DNA of 45,829 nt from an uncultured Propionivibrio sp. (GTDB lineage Bacteria > Pseudomonadota > Gammaproteobacteria > Burkholderiales > Rhodocyclaceae). The notes beneath the pieces were generated by a model, which was not told the DNA's origin, made no database searches, and saw only the letters and a program-made list of their open reading frames with translations. The translations under genes were made by a program, and so were the position numbers. The stretch covers positions 1-45,829 of the forward strand of contig CALAIL010000042.1 in assembly GCA_937923255.1 (NCBI GenBank). The letters are read 5' to 3'. Each line of letters begins with the position of its first letter. The first letter of the stretch is position 1. Below, piece after piece: positions 1 to 7,859 of the stretch.

Positions 1-24
1 CTTTCTTTGGCGAGGCAAAGAAAG
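1..24. repeat. Perfect short inverted repeat at window edge
   Basis: The arms CTTTCTTTG and CAAAGAAAG are perfectly complementary around a 6-nt loop. It could be part of a terminator or of a longer repeat cut by the window edge. No T-run is visible on either side, so terminator function is not established. Confidence 0.4.
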
Positions 25-309
25 TCAGCGGGGCGCGCTGCCGCTCAGCGCAACGACATTAAAAGAAGCCTCGCGGACGGAGCCAGCGCCTACAGTCAAA
101 CAATCCTTTTAATCTTTGTTTTTAGGTTCTTCTGAGCGCCTACCCGCTACCCCGCGTATTTGGGGCATCTCCAGACACCCTGCACGCCAACCCTTTATTT
201 ATAAGGGTTCCAGAGGTGCCTGCCTGGAAACACCCTATCCACGCGGGTTTCCGAGGGGGCGTGCTGCCGCTCAGCACAACAGCATCAAGAGAAGTTTCGT
301 GGGTGGAAA
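25..309. repeat. Repeat-filled gap downstream of the histidine kinase gene
   Basis: This gene-free stretch holds a copy of the dispersed palindromic repeat at about 148-258, recognised by CCCTTTATTTATAAGGGTTC and CCCTATCCACGCGGG, which match the copies flanking the rhuM gene. It also holds two diverged copies of a second sequence, about 32-90 and 258-318, both containing GCTGCCGCTCAGC followed by similar bases. No convincing coding sequence is seen; the short ORFs here are shadows. Confidence 0.55.
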
Positions 310-1734
310 TCAGTGCGCAGGCTGTGGCGATTCGTGTTTTTCGTGTATTTGGCGCGTCTCTGAACACCTCTCCTGCCAGCGCACACGCACCAGTAGACCG
401 CCTGCATCCGAGTCGTGCAGGCTGACCGTGGCGCCATGCCGCTCGGCGATGGCGCGCACAATCGCCAGCCCCAGCCCGCTGCCGGGTTCCTGCTCGCCCG
501 CACGCCGGTAGAAACGGTCGAAGACCCGCTCACGCTCGGCGGCGGGAATGCCCGGCCCGTTGTCGGCCACTTCGAGCACCGCCACCCGCGGCGCAGCCTC
601 GCCATACGGATCGGGGGAGTCGCTTTTTCCTGCCGTTTTTTCCTCCGCCGTCTGGCTGTTTTCATAACGACAGGTGACATCGACCCGCCCACCCGGCGGT
701 GCATGGCGCAATGCATTGGTCAGCAAATTGGCCAGCAGAATGCGTAAGGCGCCCGCCTCGCCCGTGACAAAAAGACTGTTCTCCCCAGCGAGCAGCCCAA
801 GATCAACGCCGCGCGCTTCGGCAAGCGGCATCTGCTCGACGATTGCTTCGCGCGCCAGCATCGTCAGATCAACGCGCTCCATCGGCATCGCCGCCGCACC
901 TGGCTCCAGCCGCGCCAGCGTCAGTAACTGGCCGACCGTATGGCTGGCGCGTTGCAGCCCGCGCTTAAGATTATCGAGCGCGGCGCGGCGCTCCGCCTCG
1001 TCTGCCGCCCGCTCGACCAGCTGTATCTGTAATTGCAGTGCCGTCAGAGGGGTACGCAGTTCATGTGCGGCGTCGGCGACGAAATCGCGTTGTGCCGCAA
1101 AAGCGCTTTTAAGCCGCGCCAGCAGATCATTGAGCGCTGCGGCCAGCGGTTGAATTTCCTCCGGCAAATCGTCGTCCGGCAAGGGGCTGAATGAATCGGG
1201 CGAACGCGTACGCAGCGATTCGGCCAGACGCGCCAGCGGCCGCAGCCCCAGACCAACCAGCGCCCAGACCAGCGCGCCAACGGCGGGCAGAAGAAAGAAA
1301 AACGGCCGCAGCGTCTTCCACGCCGCATTGGCGGCCAGGCGGTCGCGCACGCGCATCGGCTGGGCGACGGCGATGGTCATGCCCTGATACTGAAGGGCGA
1401 AAACACGCCATTGCCCTTCACTTGTCCTGGCCTGCGAGTAGCCAAGCTGTGTCAGCTCCGGCAGCGACTCATGCGGCTTGGAGTAGTAGACCGTCAGGCC
1501 GGTCGCATTCCAGACACGGATAACGTAGTCAACATGACCGTCGTCGGCTGGAAAGGAGTGGGCGTCAGGGAAACGTTGATCGCGCACTGACAGCGCAATC
1601 TGCCGCAGATGGTAATCAGACAGCGCGTCCGCTTCATGGCGGGCGGCGCGCCAGGTTGCCCAGCCGGCGATCAGCATCGCCAGAGACATGGCGCCGAGCA
1701 GCGCCAGCAGCAGTTGGCGGCGAATCGAGTTCAT
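310..1734 (-). CDS. Two-component sensor histidine kinase (QseC-like)
   Basis: This is an inner-membrane sensor kinase that would phosphorylate the response regulator encoded just upstream. The chosen start (MNSIRR, 474 aa) lies 8 nt after the regulator stop; a longer in-frame ORF runs back inside the regulator gene and is not used. Visible are TM1 (about 7-25), a periplasmic sensor region (about 30-140), TM2 (about 142-165), a HisKA motif AHELRTPL with phospho-acceptor His224, an N box (N336, N340), the G1 box DNGPGIP (from 391) and the G2 box GSGLGLAIV (from 418). The layout resembles QseC, PmrB and TctE sensors. Residues about 358-380, between the N and G1 boxes, form a low-complexity insert rich in E, K, S and P that is longer than usual. 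The signal is unknown. The kinase assignment is firm; the specific ortholog is not. Confidence 0.93.
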   Translation of the reverse strand: MNSIRRQLLLALLGAMSLAMLIAGWATWRAARHEADALSDYHLRQIALSVRDQRFPDAHSFPADDGHVDYVIRVWNATGLTVYYSKPHESLPELTQLGYSQARTSEGQWRVFALQYQGMTIAVAQPMRVRDRLAANAAWKTLRPFFFLLPAVGALVWALVGLGLRPLARLAESLRTRSPDSFSPLPDDDLPEEIQPLAAALNDLLARLKSAFAAQRDFVADAAHELRTPLTALQLQIQLVERAADEAERRAALDNLKRGLQRASHTVGQLLTLARLEPGAAAMPMERVDLTMLAREAIVEQMPLAEARGVDLGLLAGENSLFVTGEAGALRILLANLLTNALRHAPPGGRVDVTCRYENSQTAEEKTAGKSDSPDPYGEAAPRVAVLEVADNGPGIPAAERERVFDRFYRRAGEQEPGSGLGLAIVRAIAERHGATVSLHDSDAGGLLVRVRWQERCSETRQIHEKHESPQPAH

Positions 1735-1741
1735 GGTGTTT

Positions 1742-2404
1742 TCACGGCCGCTCCGGCACCAGATAGCCGACGCCGCGCACGTTGCGGATCCATGCCGCAC
1801 CCAGTTTGCGCCGCAGCGAGTGGATATGAACCTCGACGGCATTGCTTTCAACCTCTTCGCCCCAGCCGTAAAGGCGTTCTTCAAGCTGGGCGCGCGAAAG
1901 CGGCATCCCCGGCCGTTCGAGCAAAGCGCGCAGCAGGGCGAACTCGCGCCCAGAGAGGTTGACGGGATGCCCCTCCAGCGTCACGGCGCGTGTGGCCGGA
2001 TCGAGCGTTAATGCACCGTGTTCGATCAGCGGCGAAGCGCGTCCGCCGCGCCGTCGCATGAGGGCGCGAATACGCGCCGACAGTTCGTCGAGATCAAAAG
2101 GCTTGACAAGATAATCGTCAGCGCCGGCATCAAGCCCCTTGACGCGGTCGGCAACCGCATCGCGTGCGGTAATCACGAGCACCGGCAATTCGACGCCCTG
2201 GCGGCGCAAACTGGCCAGCAGGTCGAGCCCCGACAGGCGCGGCAGTCCGAGATCGAGCAGCAGCATTTCATGCACCCCTTCGGCAATCGCCAGCGCTGCC
2301 GCATCACCATCGCGCACCCAGTCGACGGTATGCCCCTCCTGACGCAAACCACGCTGTACGCCATCGCCGATCATCGGGTCATCTTCGACCAACAGCAGAC
2401 GCAT
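1742..2404 (-). CDS. OmpR-family response regulator (QseB-like)
   Basis: This cytoplasmic DNA-binding regulator is the partner of the adjacent sensor kinase. Its 220 aa match the usual length. The receiver domain (1-115) has the acidic pocket at E7-D9, phospho-acceptor Asp51 (MLLLDLGLP), Thr79 and Lys101 (YLVKPFD). The C-terminal winged helix (about 125-218) ends in the typical VEVHIHSLRRKLG and IRNVRGVGYLV signature. Regulator and kinase are co-oriented with 7 nt between them, so they are probably co-transcribed from a promoter in the gap with the divergent ybaL gene. Autoregulation is common in this family but is not shown here. Targets cannot be deduced from the sequence. Confidence 0.95.
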   Translation of the reverse strand: MRLLLVEDDPMIGDGVQRGLRQEGHTVDWVRDGDAAALAIAEGVHEMLLLDLGLPRLSGLDLLASLRRQGVELPVLVITARDAVADRVKGLDAGADDYLVKPFDLDELSARIRALMRRRGGRASPLIEHGALTLDPATRAVTLEGHPVNLSGREFALLRALLERPGMPLSRAQLEERLYGWGEEVESNAVEVHIHSLRRKLGAAWIRNVRGVGYLVPERP

Positions 2405-2889
2405 CCCCTACTCTCCACAAAACGACATGATTACGGCGGCCATGATACCCGCTCTACAGCTACCCACCATTTCTGTGCCATTTGCCCCCTCTCGAATCAT
2501 CCATTTTCATCCGTTGATTCGCCGCGCACGATATGAAATATCCGGAATATCCGCATGCGGGAAAAACGCCCCTGCAATTCGATTTTTGAGAAAGCGAAAA
2601 GGAAAACGCATGAAAACGCATTTTTGGCACTTCGCCGCCTCATATCGGGGCAGTCGTGGCAGAAAGGACAAACGTCAAGGCCAAAACGGGCAGTCCATCA
2701 TCCCGATCATTGTTTCATCATGACCCGTTTTGCCTATTTTTACGTCCCAAAGTGTTTATTTAAATGGGCGATGGCCGATGATTTCTGCTACGCTTGGGCG
2801 TCAAGGGAATGTTGCCAAACAATCTGCCGGCATGCATCCGCCGCGCACCCTACCCTGTCAAAAAGGCCAGAAACAAACAGACTCCTCCA
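2405..2889. other. Divergent intergenic region, regulator operon / ybaL
   Basis: About 485 nt separate two divergent genes, so promoters for both should lie here. A weak sigma70-like pair on the plus strand (TTGCCT near 2730 and TTTATT about 18 nt later) could serve ybaL. This is a motif guess only. No coding sequence, RNA gene or strong hairpin is recognised. Confidence 0.3.
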
Positions 2890-4602
2890 ATGCATGAAAG
2901 CGCCCCGCTGATCACCACGCTTGCCCTGGGACTTGGGTTTGGCCTTATCTTCGGACTCATTGCCGAACGTCTGCGTCTGCCAGCGCTGGTCGGTTACCTG
3001 CTCGCCGGCGTCTTCATCGGCCCATTCACACCGGGGTTTCTTGCCGATGTCGACATCGCCAAACAGCTGGCTGAAATTGGCGTCATGCTGCTGATGTTCG
3101 GCGTCGGGCTGCATTTTTCCGTCGATGATCTGATGGCAGTGCGCAAAATCGCGCTGCCCGGCGCGATCATCCAGGTTGCTATCGCTGCCATGCTGAGCAC
3201 GCTGCTGGCACTGGCATGGGGATGGAATGCCGGCGGCGCGATCATTTTCGGCTTTGCCCTTTCCGTCGCCAGTACGGTCGTTGTATTACGCGGGCTGGAA
3301 GCACAGCGTGCGCTCGATTCAATGAACGGCCGCCTTGCCGTCGGCTGGCTGGTCGTCCAAGACCTGATCATGGTGTTTGTGCTGGTCTTGCTGCCCCCGC
3401 TGGCCAGTCAGCTTGGCGGCGAACAGCAGTCGTGGAATGACGGCATCTGGCAGAATTTGCTGATCACCGTCGAGAAAATGCTCATCTTCGTTGTGCTGAT
3501 GCTGGTCGGCGGGCGCCGCCTGATCCCGCGTCTGCTCTGGCTCGTGGCGCGTACCCGCTCGCGCGAACTCTTCACGCTTTGTGTGGCCGCCGCCGCCGTC
3601 AGCATCGCCTATACCGCCGCCCGCCTGTTCTCGGTGTCCTTTGCTCTGGGCGCCTTCTTCGCCGGCATGGTGATGCGCGAATCGGCATTCAGTCAGCGGG
3701 CCACCGAGGAATCGCTTCCTCTGCGCGAAGCCTTCTCGGTGCTTTTTTTCGTCTCGGTCGGCATGCTCTTCGACCCGCGCATCCTGCTTGAAGACCCGTT
3801 CCAGATTCTGGCCATGCTTTTCCTCATCATGCTCGTCAACCCGCTGGCATCGGCAGCCATTGTGCTGGTTTTCCGCTACCCGCTCAATACGGCGCTGATG
3901 CTCATGGCAAGCCTGGCGCAGATCGGTGAATTCTCCTTCATTCTCGCCGGCTTGGGCCTGAACCTCGGCCTGCTGACGATGGAAGCGCAGAATCTGATTC
4001 TGGCCGGCGCGCTGATTTCGATCACCTTTAACAAACTGATGTTTTTCTGCGTGCCGCTACTGCAAAAATGGATTCTCGCGCATCCTAAACTCGCCAGAAA
4101 ACTGGAGCGCCCCGGCGACCCGCTTGCCGAACTGCCGATGAGTACGGAAGAAAAATTTCTCTCCGGACAAGTCGTACTCGTTGGTTATGGCAAGGTCGGT
4201 CAGCGTATTGCCCGCGCCCTGACCGAGAAGAACATCCCCTTTGTCGTAGTTGAGGAAAACCGAGAAATCGTCGAAAGTCTGCGCCAGCGCGGTATTGCCG
4301 CTGTCGGCGGAAACGCCGCCGAACCGGCCGTACTTGTTCAGGCGCACATTGCCCGTGCCAGCATGCTGGTCGCCTCGGCGTCAAGCGCCGTCGAGGTGCA
4401 GAAAATGATACAGACGGCACGTACGCTGAACCCGGGAATCGAGGTCATCATCCGCGGCCTGTCCGAGGAAGAAGCTGACCTGCTCGCCGAAGAACACGCC
4501 GGAAGAGTTTTCCTCGCCAAGGAAGAACTGGCTAACAGTATGTGCGCCCATGTGCTGAAGCGTTTCGGCAAAGCGCGCAGAACGTCCGGCGCGCGGCACT
4601 AA
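2890..4602 (+). CDS. ybaL: YbaL-type CPA2 cation/proton antiporter with RCK domain
   Basis: This inner-membrane monovalent cation:proton antiporter belongs to the KefB/KefC/YbaL group (CPA2). The chosen ATG gives 570 aa and an N-terminus MHESAPLITT that resembles E. coli YbaL, followed by LVGYLLAGVFIGPFTPGF and LLMFGVGLHFS, hallmarks of this subfamily. About twelve hydrophobic segments fill residues 1-395. A cytoplasmic TrkA-N/RCK domain starts near residue 425 with the nucleotide-binding loop GYGKVG and continues to about 545. An in-frame upstream extension of 32 codons exists but has no homolog-like sequence. The gene is monocistronic and converges with the mrp operon. YbaL is less well characterised than KefC, so substrate (K+ or Na+) and gating ligand are inferred. 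Confidence 0.93.
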   Translation: MHESAPLITTLALGLGFGLIFGLIAERLRLPALVGYLLAGVFIGPFTPGFLADVDIAKQLAEIGVMLLMFGVGLHFSVDDLMAVRKIALPGAIIQVAIAAMLSTLLALAWGWNAGGAIIFGFALSVASTVVVLRGLEAQRALDSMNGRLAVGWLVVQDLIMVFVLVLLPPLASQLGGEQQSWNDGIWQNLLITVEKMLIFVVLMLVGGRRLIPRLLWLVARTRSRELFTLCVAAAAVSIAYTAARLFSVSFALGAFFAGMVMRESAFSQRATEESLPLREAFSVLFFVSVGMLFDPRILLEDPFQILAMLFLIMLVNPLASAAIVLVFRYPLNTALMLMASLAQIGEFSFILAGLGLNLGLLTMEAQNLILAGALISITFNKLMFFCVPLLQKWILAHPKLARKLERPGDPLAELPMSTEEKFLSGQVVLVGYGKVGQRIARALTEKNIPFVVVEENREIVESLRQRGIAAVGGNAAEPAVLVQAHIARASMLVASASSAVEVQKMIQTARTLNPGIEVIIRGLSEEEADLLAEEHAGRVFLAKEELANSMCAHVLKRFGKARRTSGARH

Positions 4603-4686
4603 GGCTTGGGCACTAAGACCGGCATGGCAGGATCACCGGTCCATTCTGGCCTATCCTGACCCCTCCTCGCTTATCCTGACTGATCC
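4603..4686. other. Convergent gap with short repeats
   Basis: The gap between convergent ybaL and mrpG holds the weak inverted repeat GACCGG/CCGGTC (4617-4641, 13-nt loop) and two copies of TATCCTGAC about 20 nt apart. There is no T-run, so a classical terminator is not evident. Confidence 0.3.
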
Positions 4687-5025
4687 TCATGCCTCTCCCT
4701 GCCCGGTTGCCTGTTCCGGCTTTTTTCGGGAACGCGCAGCGCGCATCAGGATAATGGTTGTTACCGGCGAGGCAAGCAGAATAAAAACAGCAATCAGCAG
4801 TTCATGAATCACCAGATGCCCGGCCATTGCCGAGGCCATAAGGGTCGAGGCCAATAATACGCACCCCGTGCCCAGTGTATTGGTCAGGGTTGGTGCATGA
4901 ACGCGGGCGTAAAAATCATCCAGACGCAGGAGGCCGAGCGCGCCGATCAGCGAAACCAGGCCACCGGAAACAAGCAGAAGCGAAGCCGGCGCAACGGCCC
5001 AGAGCGGAAGATCGACGGCATTCAT
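4687..5025 (-). CDS. mrpG: Mrp Na+/H+ antiporter subunit G
   Basis: This small membrane subunit is the last gene of the mrp operon. Its 112 aa contain three hydrophobic segments and the family motif LGLLRLDDFYARVHAPT, which is diagnostic for MrpG/MnhG/PhaG. The start overlaps the mrpF stop by 4 nt, implying translational coupling. The charged C-terminus (SRKKPEQATG) is dispensable-looking. MrpG is needed for assembly of the whole antiporter in studied systems; it has no known activity alone. Confidence 0.95.
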   Translation of the reverse strand: MNAVDLPLWAVAPASLLLVSGGLVSLIGALGLLRLDDFYARVHAPTLTNTLGTGCVLLASTLMASAMAGHLVIHELLIAVFILLASPVTTIILMRAARSRKKPEQATGQGEA

Positions 5026-5303
5026 GGTTCAATCACCTCGCCGCGAAGCAGGAACTTCGCCATTGCCGTCGAACTGACAAAACCGAAAATGGCAATCAGC
5101 AGGGCGCTTTCGAAATAGACGGATGAGCCGATGTCGATTCCCAGCGTCAGGATAATCAGCATGGCATTGATGGAAAGCGCATCCGCCGCGAGGATGCGAT
5201 CCTGCGCCGCCGGCCCGCGCAGTATGCGGATCAGCGCAAAGACCATGGACAGCGTAAAACAGACCAGCGCAAAGATCAGTGCATATTTGAGCATGACAGT
5301 CAT
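5022..5303 (-). CDS. mrpF: Mrp Na+/H+ antiporter subunit F
   Basis: A 93-aa protein with three transmembrane helices. It carries the MrpF signature, a motif like RILRGPAAQDRILAADALS followed by hydrophobic segments. It overlaps mrpE upstream and mrpG downstream by 4 nt each. Known work places MrpF next to MrpE and MrpG in the assembled complex. The assignment is firm from motif, length and position. Confidence 0.95.
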   Translation of the reverse strand: MTVMLKYALIFALVCFTLSMVFALIRILRGPAAQDRILAADALSINAMLIILTLGIDIGSSVYFESALLIAIFGFVSSTAMAKFLLRGEVIEP

Positions 5304-5788
5304 GTAAAAATCTCCATGAGCGGACGTTCGTAGCGTTCCTTGATTGTGCGTTGAATGCCGGCACTATCTTTGAGGTCAAGAATGTGCAGCGTCAGTACAT
5401 TGTTTTCCGGATTAAGGCCGGCCCAGGCCGTGCCCGGCGTCGCCGTAATGATGATGCTGAGCATTGCCAGTCCGTGCGGATTGCGCATATCCAGAGGAAT
5501 ATCCAGGAAGGCCGAATGGGGCGGCCGACGGGCGGCGTATAGAATCACCTGTCCGGCTTCGATATTGGCCTGAACGATATCGACCAGTACCCGACCGCAC
5601 AGCGCCAGCATAACGCCCAGACGCCGCGGCACGGCATGCAGTGGACGCACGCGCCGGGTCAGCGCATTTGCCGCCAGCGCAAACACGCCGCCCAGCAACC
5701 AGTCGGCGCCATCCAACGACTTATTGATCACCAGCCAGAAAACAAGCAGGCAGGCAGGCATCAGGAAGCGCCGCATACGTTCAATCAT
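5300..5788 (-). CDS. mrpE: Mrp Na+/H+ antiporter subunit E
   Basis: This 162-aa subunit has an N-terminal membrane region (about 8-75) and a cytoplasmic C-terminal half. The motifs HSAFLDIPLDM and SIIITATPGTAW are typical of MrpE/PhaE. It overlaps mrpF by 4 nt and lies 85 nt after mrpD, the only real gap within the operon. That gap contains pyrimidine-rich sequence (on the plus strand) without an evident promoter. MrpE is thought to support assembly and full transport activity. Confidence 0.94.
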   Translation of the reverse strand: MIERMRRFLMPACLLVFWLVINKSLDGADWLLGGVFALAANALTRRVRPLHAVPRRLGVMLALCGRVLVDIVQANIEAGQVILYAARRPPHSAFLDIPLDMRNPHGLAMLSIIITATPGTAWAGLNPENNVLTLHILDLKDSAGIQRTIKERYERPLMEIFT

Positions 5789-5873
5789 GGTGTCCCTTCC
5801 CTGCCCTCATTGTCTCTTCTCTCCCAACTCCCCCGATCTCCCCTGTTTTCCCTATTTTCTTTCTCGGCCCGGC

Positions 5874-7505
5874 TCATTGCGCCTTATCCGGCGTCACGGC
5901 GTGGATATACGCGCCGACATCATAAAGCGCGCGCGAGGCGGCCGAAAAATAGGACATAGCCGCTTCCGGACGCAAGGTTAATGCGATGCACAGCAACAGC
6001 AGCGCCGCAACCGGCCCGGCTTCCAGCCAACGCAATCTCGGCGTCTGGCGCTCCATATCCCAGAAAATACGGATGCCGAGCCGCGAAAGCGCAATGATGC
6101 CCGCCAGCCCGGACAGCAGCATGGCGGCAATAAATAATCCGACATGCCAGTTTGATGCCGGCGGCAGCGAGTTCAAAGAGGCGCCCAGCATGGCAAATTT
6201 GCCGATGAAGCCGGGCATGGGCGGCAACCCCGTCAGCACCAGACCGCACAACACAAAGGACAGTCCGAGAAAAGCGGCCGCGGCCGGAATCGGAACACCG
6301 GCATCCTCATCGGAAGCGTCAGCCTCGTGCGAGGATTTGACGCCAAATGCCTCCAGGCTGATGGCCAGAAGATCGTCAATCTGGCTCCGGTCGCGCTCGG
6401 CAATTTCGACCAGCATGAAAAAAGCGCCACACCCCAGTACCGATGCAGTCAGATAAAACATGGCGGGAGCGGTCAGTAAAGTGCCGATAAAGCCAAAGGC
6501 GGTCAGCAATGTACCGGAAGAGACGATCACGAAAAAAGCGGCCAGGCGGCCAAGTTTCTGCGAACTGAGCACACCCAGCGTACCGATAGCGACCGTCGTC
6601 AGCCCGCAATAAAACAGCCAGTCGCCGTCAAACGGCGCGGGTGCGATGCCGTTTTCCTGCAACAGCGTTCCCATACGCAGCAAGGCATAAATGCCCACTT
6701 TAGTCAGGATGGCAAAAACCGCCCCTGCCGGCGGCGCGGCATTGGCATAGGCTGCGGGCAGCCAGAAATTAAGCGGCCAGGCCGCCGCCTTGATGAGAAA
6801 AATAATGCCCAGCATCGCTGCCGCCAGATCGAACAGGCGGCGGTCGTCTGCCGCCAGCTGCAAAACACGCTCCGGCAGCTCTGCCATATTGAGCGTTCCC
6901 GTCAAGCCATAAACGAGCGCCGCCGCCACCAGAAAGAACAATGAACCCAGCAGATTGACTGCGATGTAATGCAATCCCGCATTGACCCGCAGTGTATTCG
7001 GGCTATACAGCGTCAGCGCGTAAGACGCGGCGAGCATGATCTCGAAAAAAACGAAAAGATTGAAAAGGTCGCCCGTCAGGAAAGCGCCGTTTAAGCCCAT
7101 CAGCTGAAACTGAAGCAAAGGGAAAAACTGGACGCCCGCACGCTCCCAGCGCGCCAGTGAATAAGAAAAAGCCGCCGTGCCAAGCACCGTCGCTAACATA
7201 ACCATCATGGCCGCCAGGCGATCCACGACAAGAACGATGCCATACGGCGCAGCCCAGTTACCCAAGGCATAAACGCCGATTGTTTCCGGCCAGGCGGCAA
7301 GCCGGCCATCTGCGGCCGCCATCAGCGCCAATGCAACGCCCAGTTGTATCGACAGGGAGAGCAGTGAAAAGGCTGCGCGCGCGCCATGCCGGGCATTGCG
7401 CAACAGCAGCAGTACTGCACCCGTCATCATCGGCAGCAGAATCGGCAGGATCGGCAGATGCGGTAGCAGGATGCCCATCAACGAAATTTCCATGGCTCGC
7501 GTCAT
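5874..7505 (-). CDS. mrpD: Mrp Na+/H+ antiporter subunit D
   Basis: This large proton-channel-like subunit (543 aa) is homologous to the NuoM/NuoN subunits of respiratory complex I. About fourteen hydrophobic segments are visible, with an ion-path region around LIKAAAWPLNFWLPAAYANAAPP that carries the conserved Lys and Pro residues of the family. Three ATGs lie close together (7505, 7493, 7478); the first is listed, the later ones also yield a family-like N-terminus (ILLPHLPILPILLP). It starts 6 nt after the mrpC stop. With MrpA it is thought to form the transport core. A charged loop (SSHEADASDEDAG) interrupts the later helices. Confidence 0.94.
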   Translation of the reverse strand: MTRAMEISLMGILLPHLPILPILLPMMTGAVLLLLRNARHGARAAFSLLSLSIQLGVALALMAAADGRLAAWPETIGVYALGNWAAPYGIVLVVDRLAAMMVMLATVLGTAAFSYSLARWERAGVQFFPLLQFQLMGLNGAFLTGDLFNLFVFFEIMLAASYALTLYSPNTLRVNAGLHYIAVNLLGSLFFLVAAALVYGLTGTLNMAELPERVLQLAADDRRLFDLAAAMLGIIFLIKAAAWPLNFWLPAAYANAAPPAGAVFAILTKVGIYALLRMGTLLQENGIAPAPFDGDWLFYCGLTTVAIGTLGVLSSQKLGRLAAFFVIVSSGTLLTAFGFIGTLLTAPAMFYLTASVLGCGAFFMLVEIAERDRSQIDDLLAISLEAFGVKSSHEADASDEDAGVPIPAAAAFLGLSFVLCGLVLTGLPPMPGFIGKFAMLGASLNSLPPASNWHVGLFIAAMLLSGLAGIIALSRLGIRIFWDMERQTPRLRWLEAGPVAALLLLCIALTLRPEAAMSYFSAASRALYDVGAYIHAVTPDKAQ

Positions 7506-7511
7506 CCGGCG

Positions 7512-7859
7512 TTATCCGACATTATCCGGCTCGTGGCCATCGACGTGATCGTTACCATTCAAACCGCGCGCAACCAGCAAAACGACAAGAAAAAGCGCCG
7601 TCGTGGCAAAGCCGATGACGATGGCGGTCAACACCAGCGCCTGCGGCACGGGATCGGTATAAAAGGCGCTGCTGGTGGAAAGCGGCGCGATCAGCGGCGG
7701 CGTGCCGACGCGCAGGCGTCCCATGCAGAAAATGAACAGATTGACCGCATAGGAAAGCAGCGACAGGCCAACGATGACCTGGAAGGTACGCGGCCGCAAA
7801 ATCAGATAAATCCCCGATCCGGCCACGATGCCGATCGCCAAAGACAATACTATTTCCAT
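7512..7859 (-). CDS. mrpC: Mrp Na+/H+ antiporter subunit C (NuoK-like)
   Basis: A 115-aa three-helix membrane protein related to NuoK. The pattern IYLILRPRTFQVIVGLSLLS and DPVPQALVLTAIVIG with conserved TAIVI near residue 80 is diagnostic of MrpC/MnhC. It overlaps the end of mrpA by 10 nt and precedes mrpD by 6 nt. The hydrophilic tail (NGNDHVDGHEPDNVG) is longer than the membrane core requires. Function is as a structural and ion-path subunit of the antiporter. Confidence 0.95.
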   Translation of the reverse strand: MEIVLSLAIGIVAGSGIYLILRPRTFQVIVGLSLLSYAVNLFIFCMGRLRVGTPPLIAPLSTSSAFYTDPVPQALVLTAIVIGFATTALFLVVLLVARGLNGNDHVDGHEPDNVG

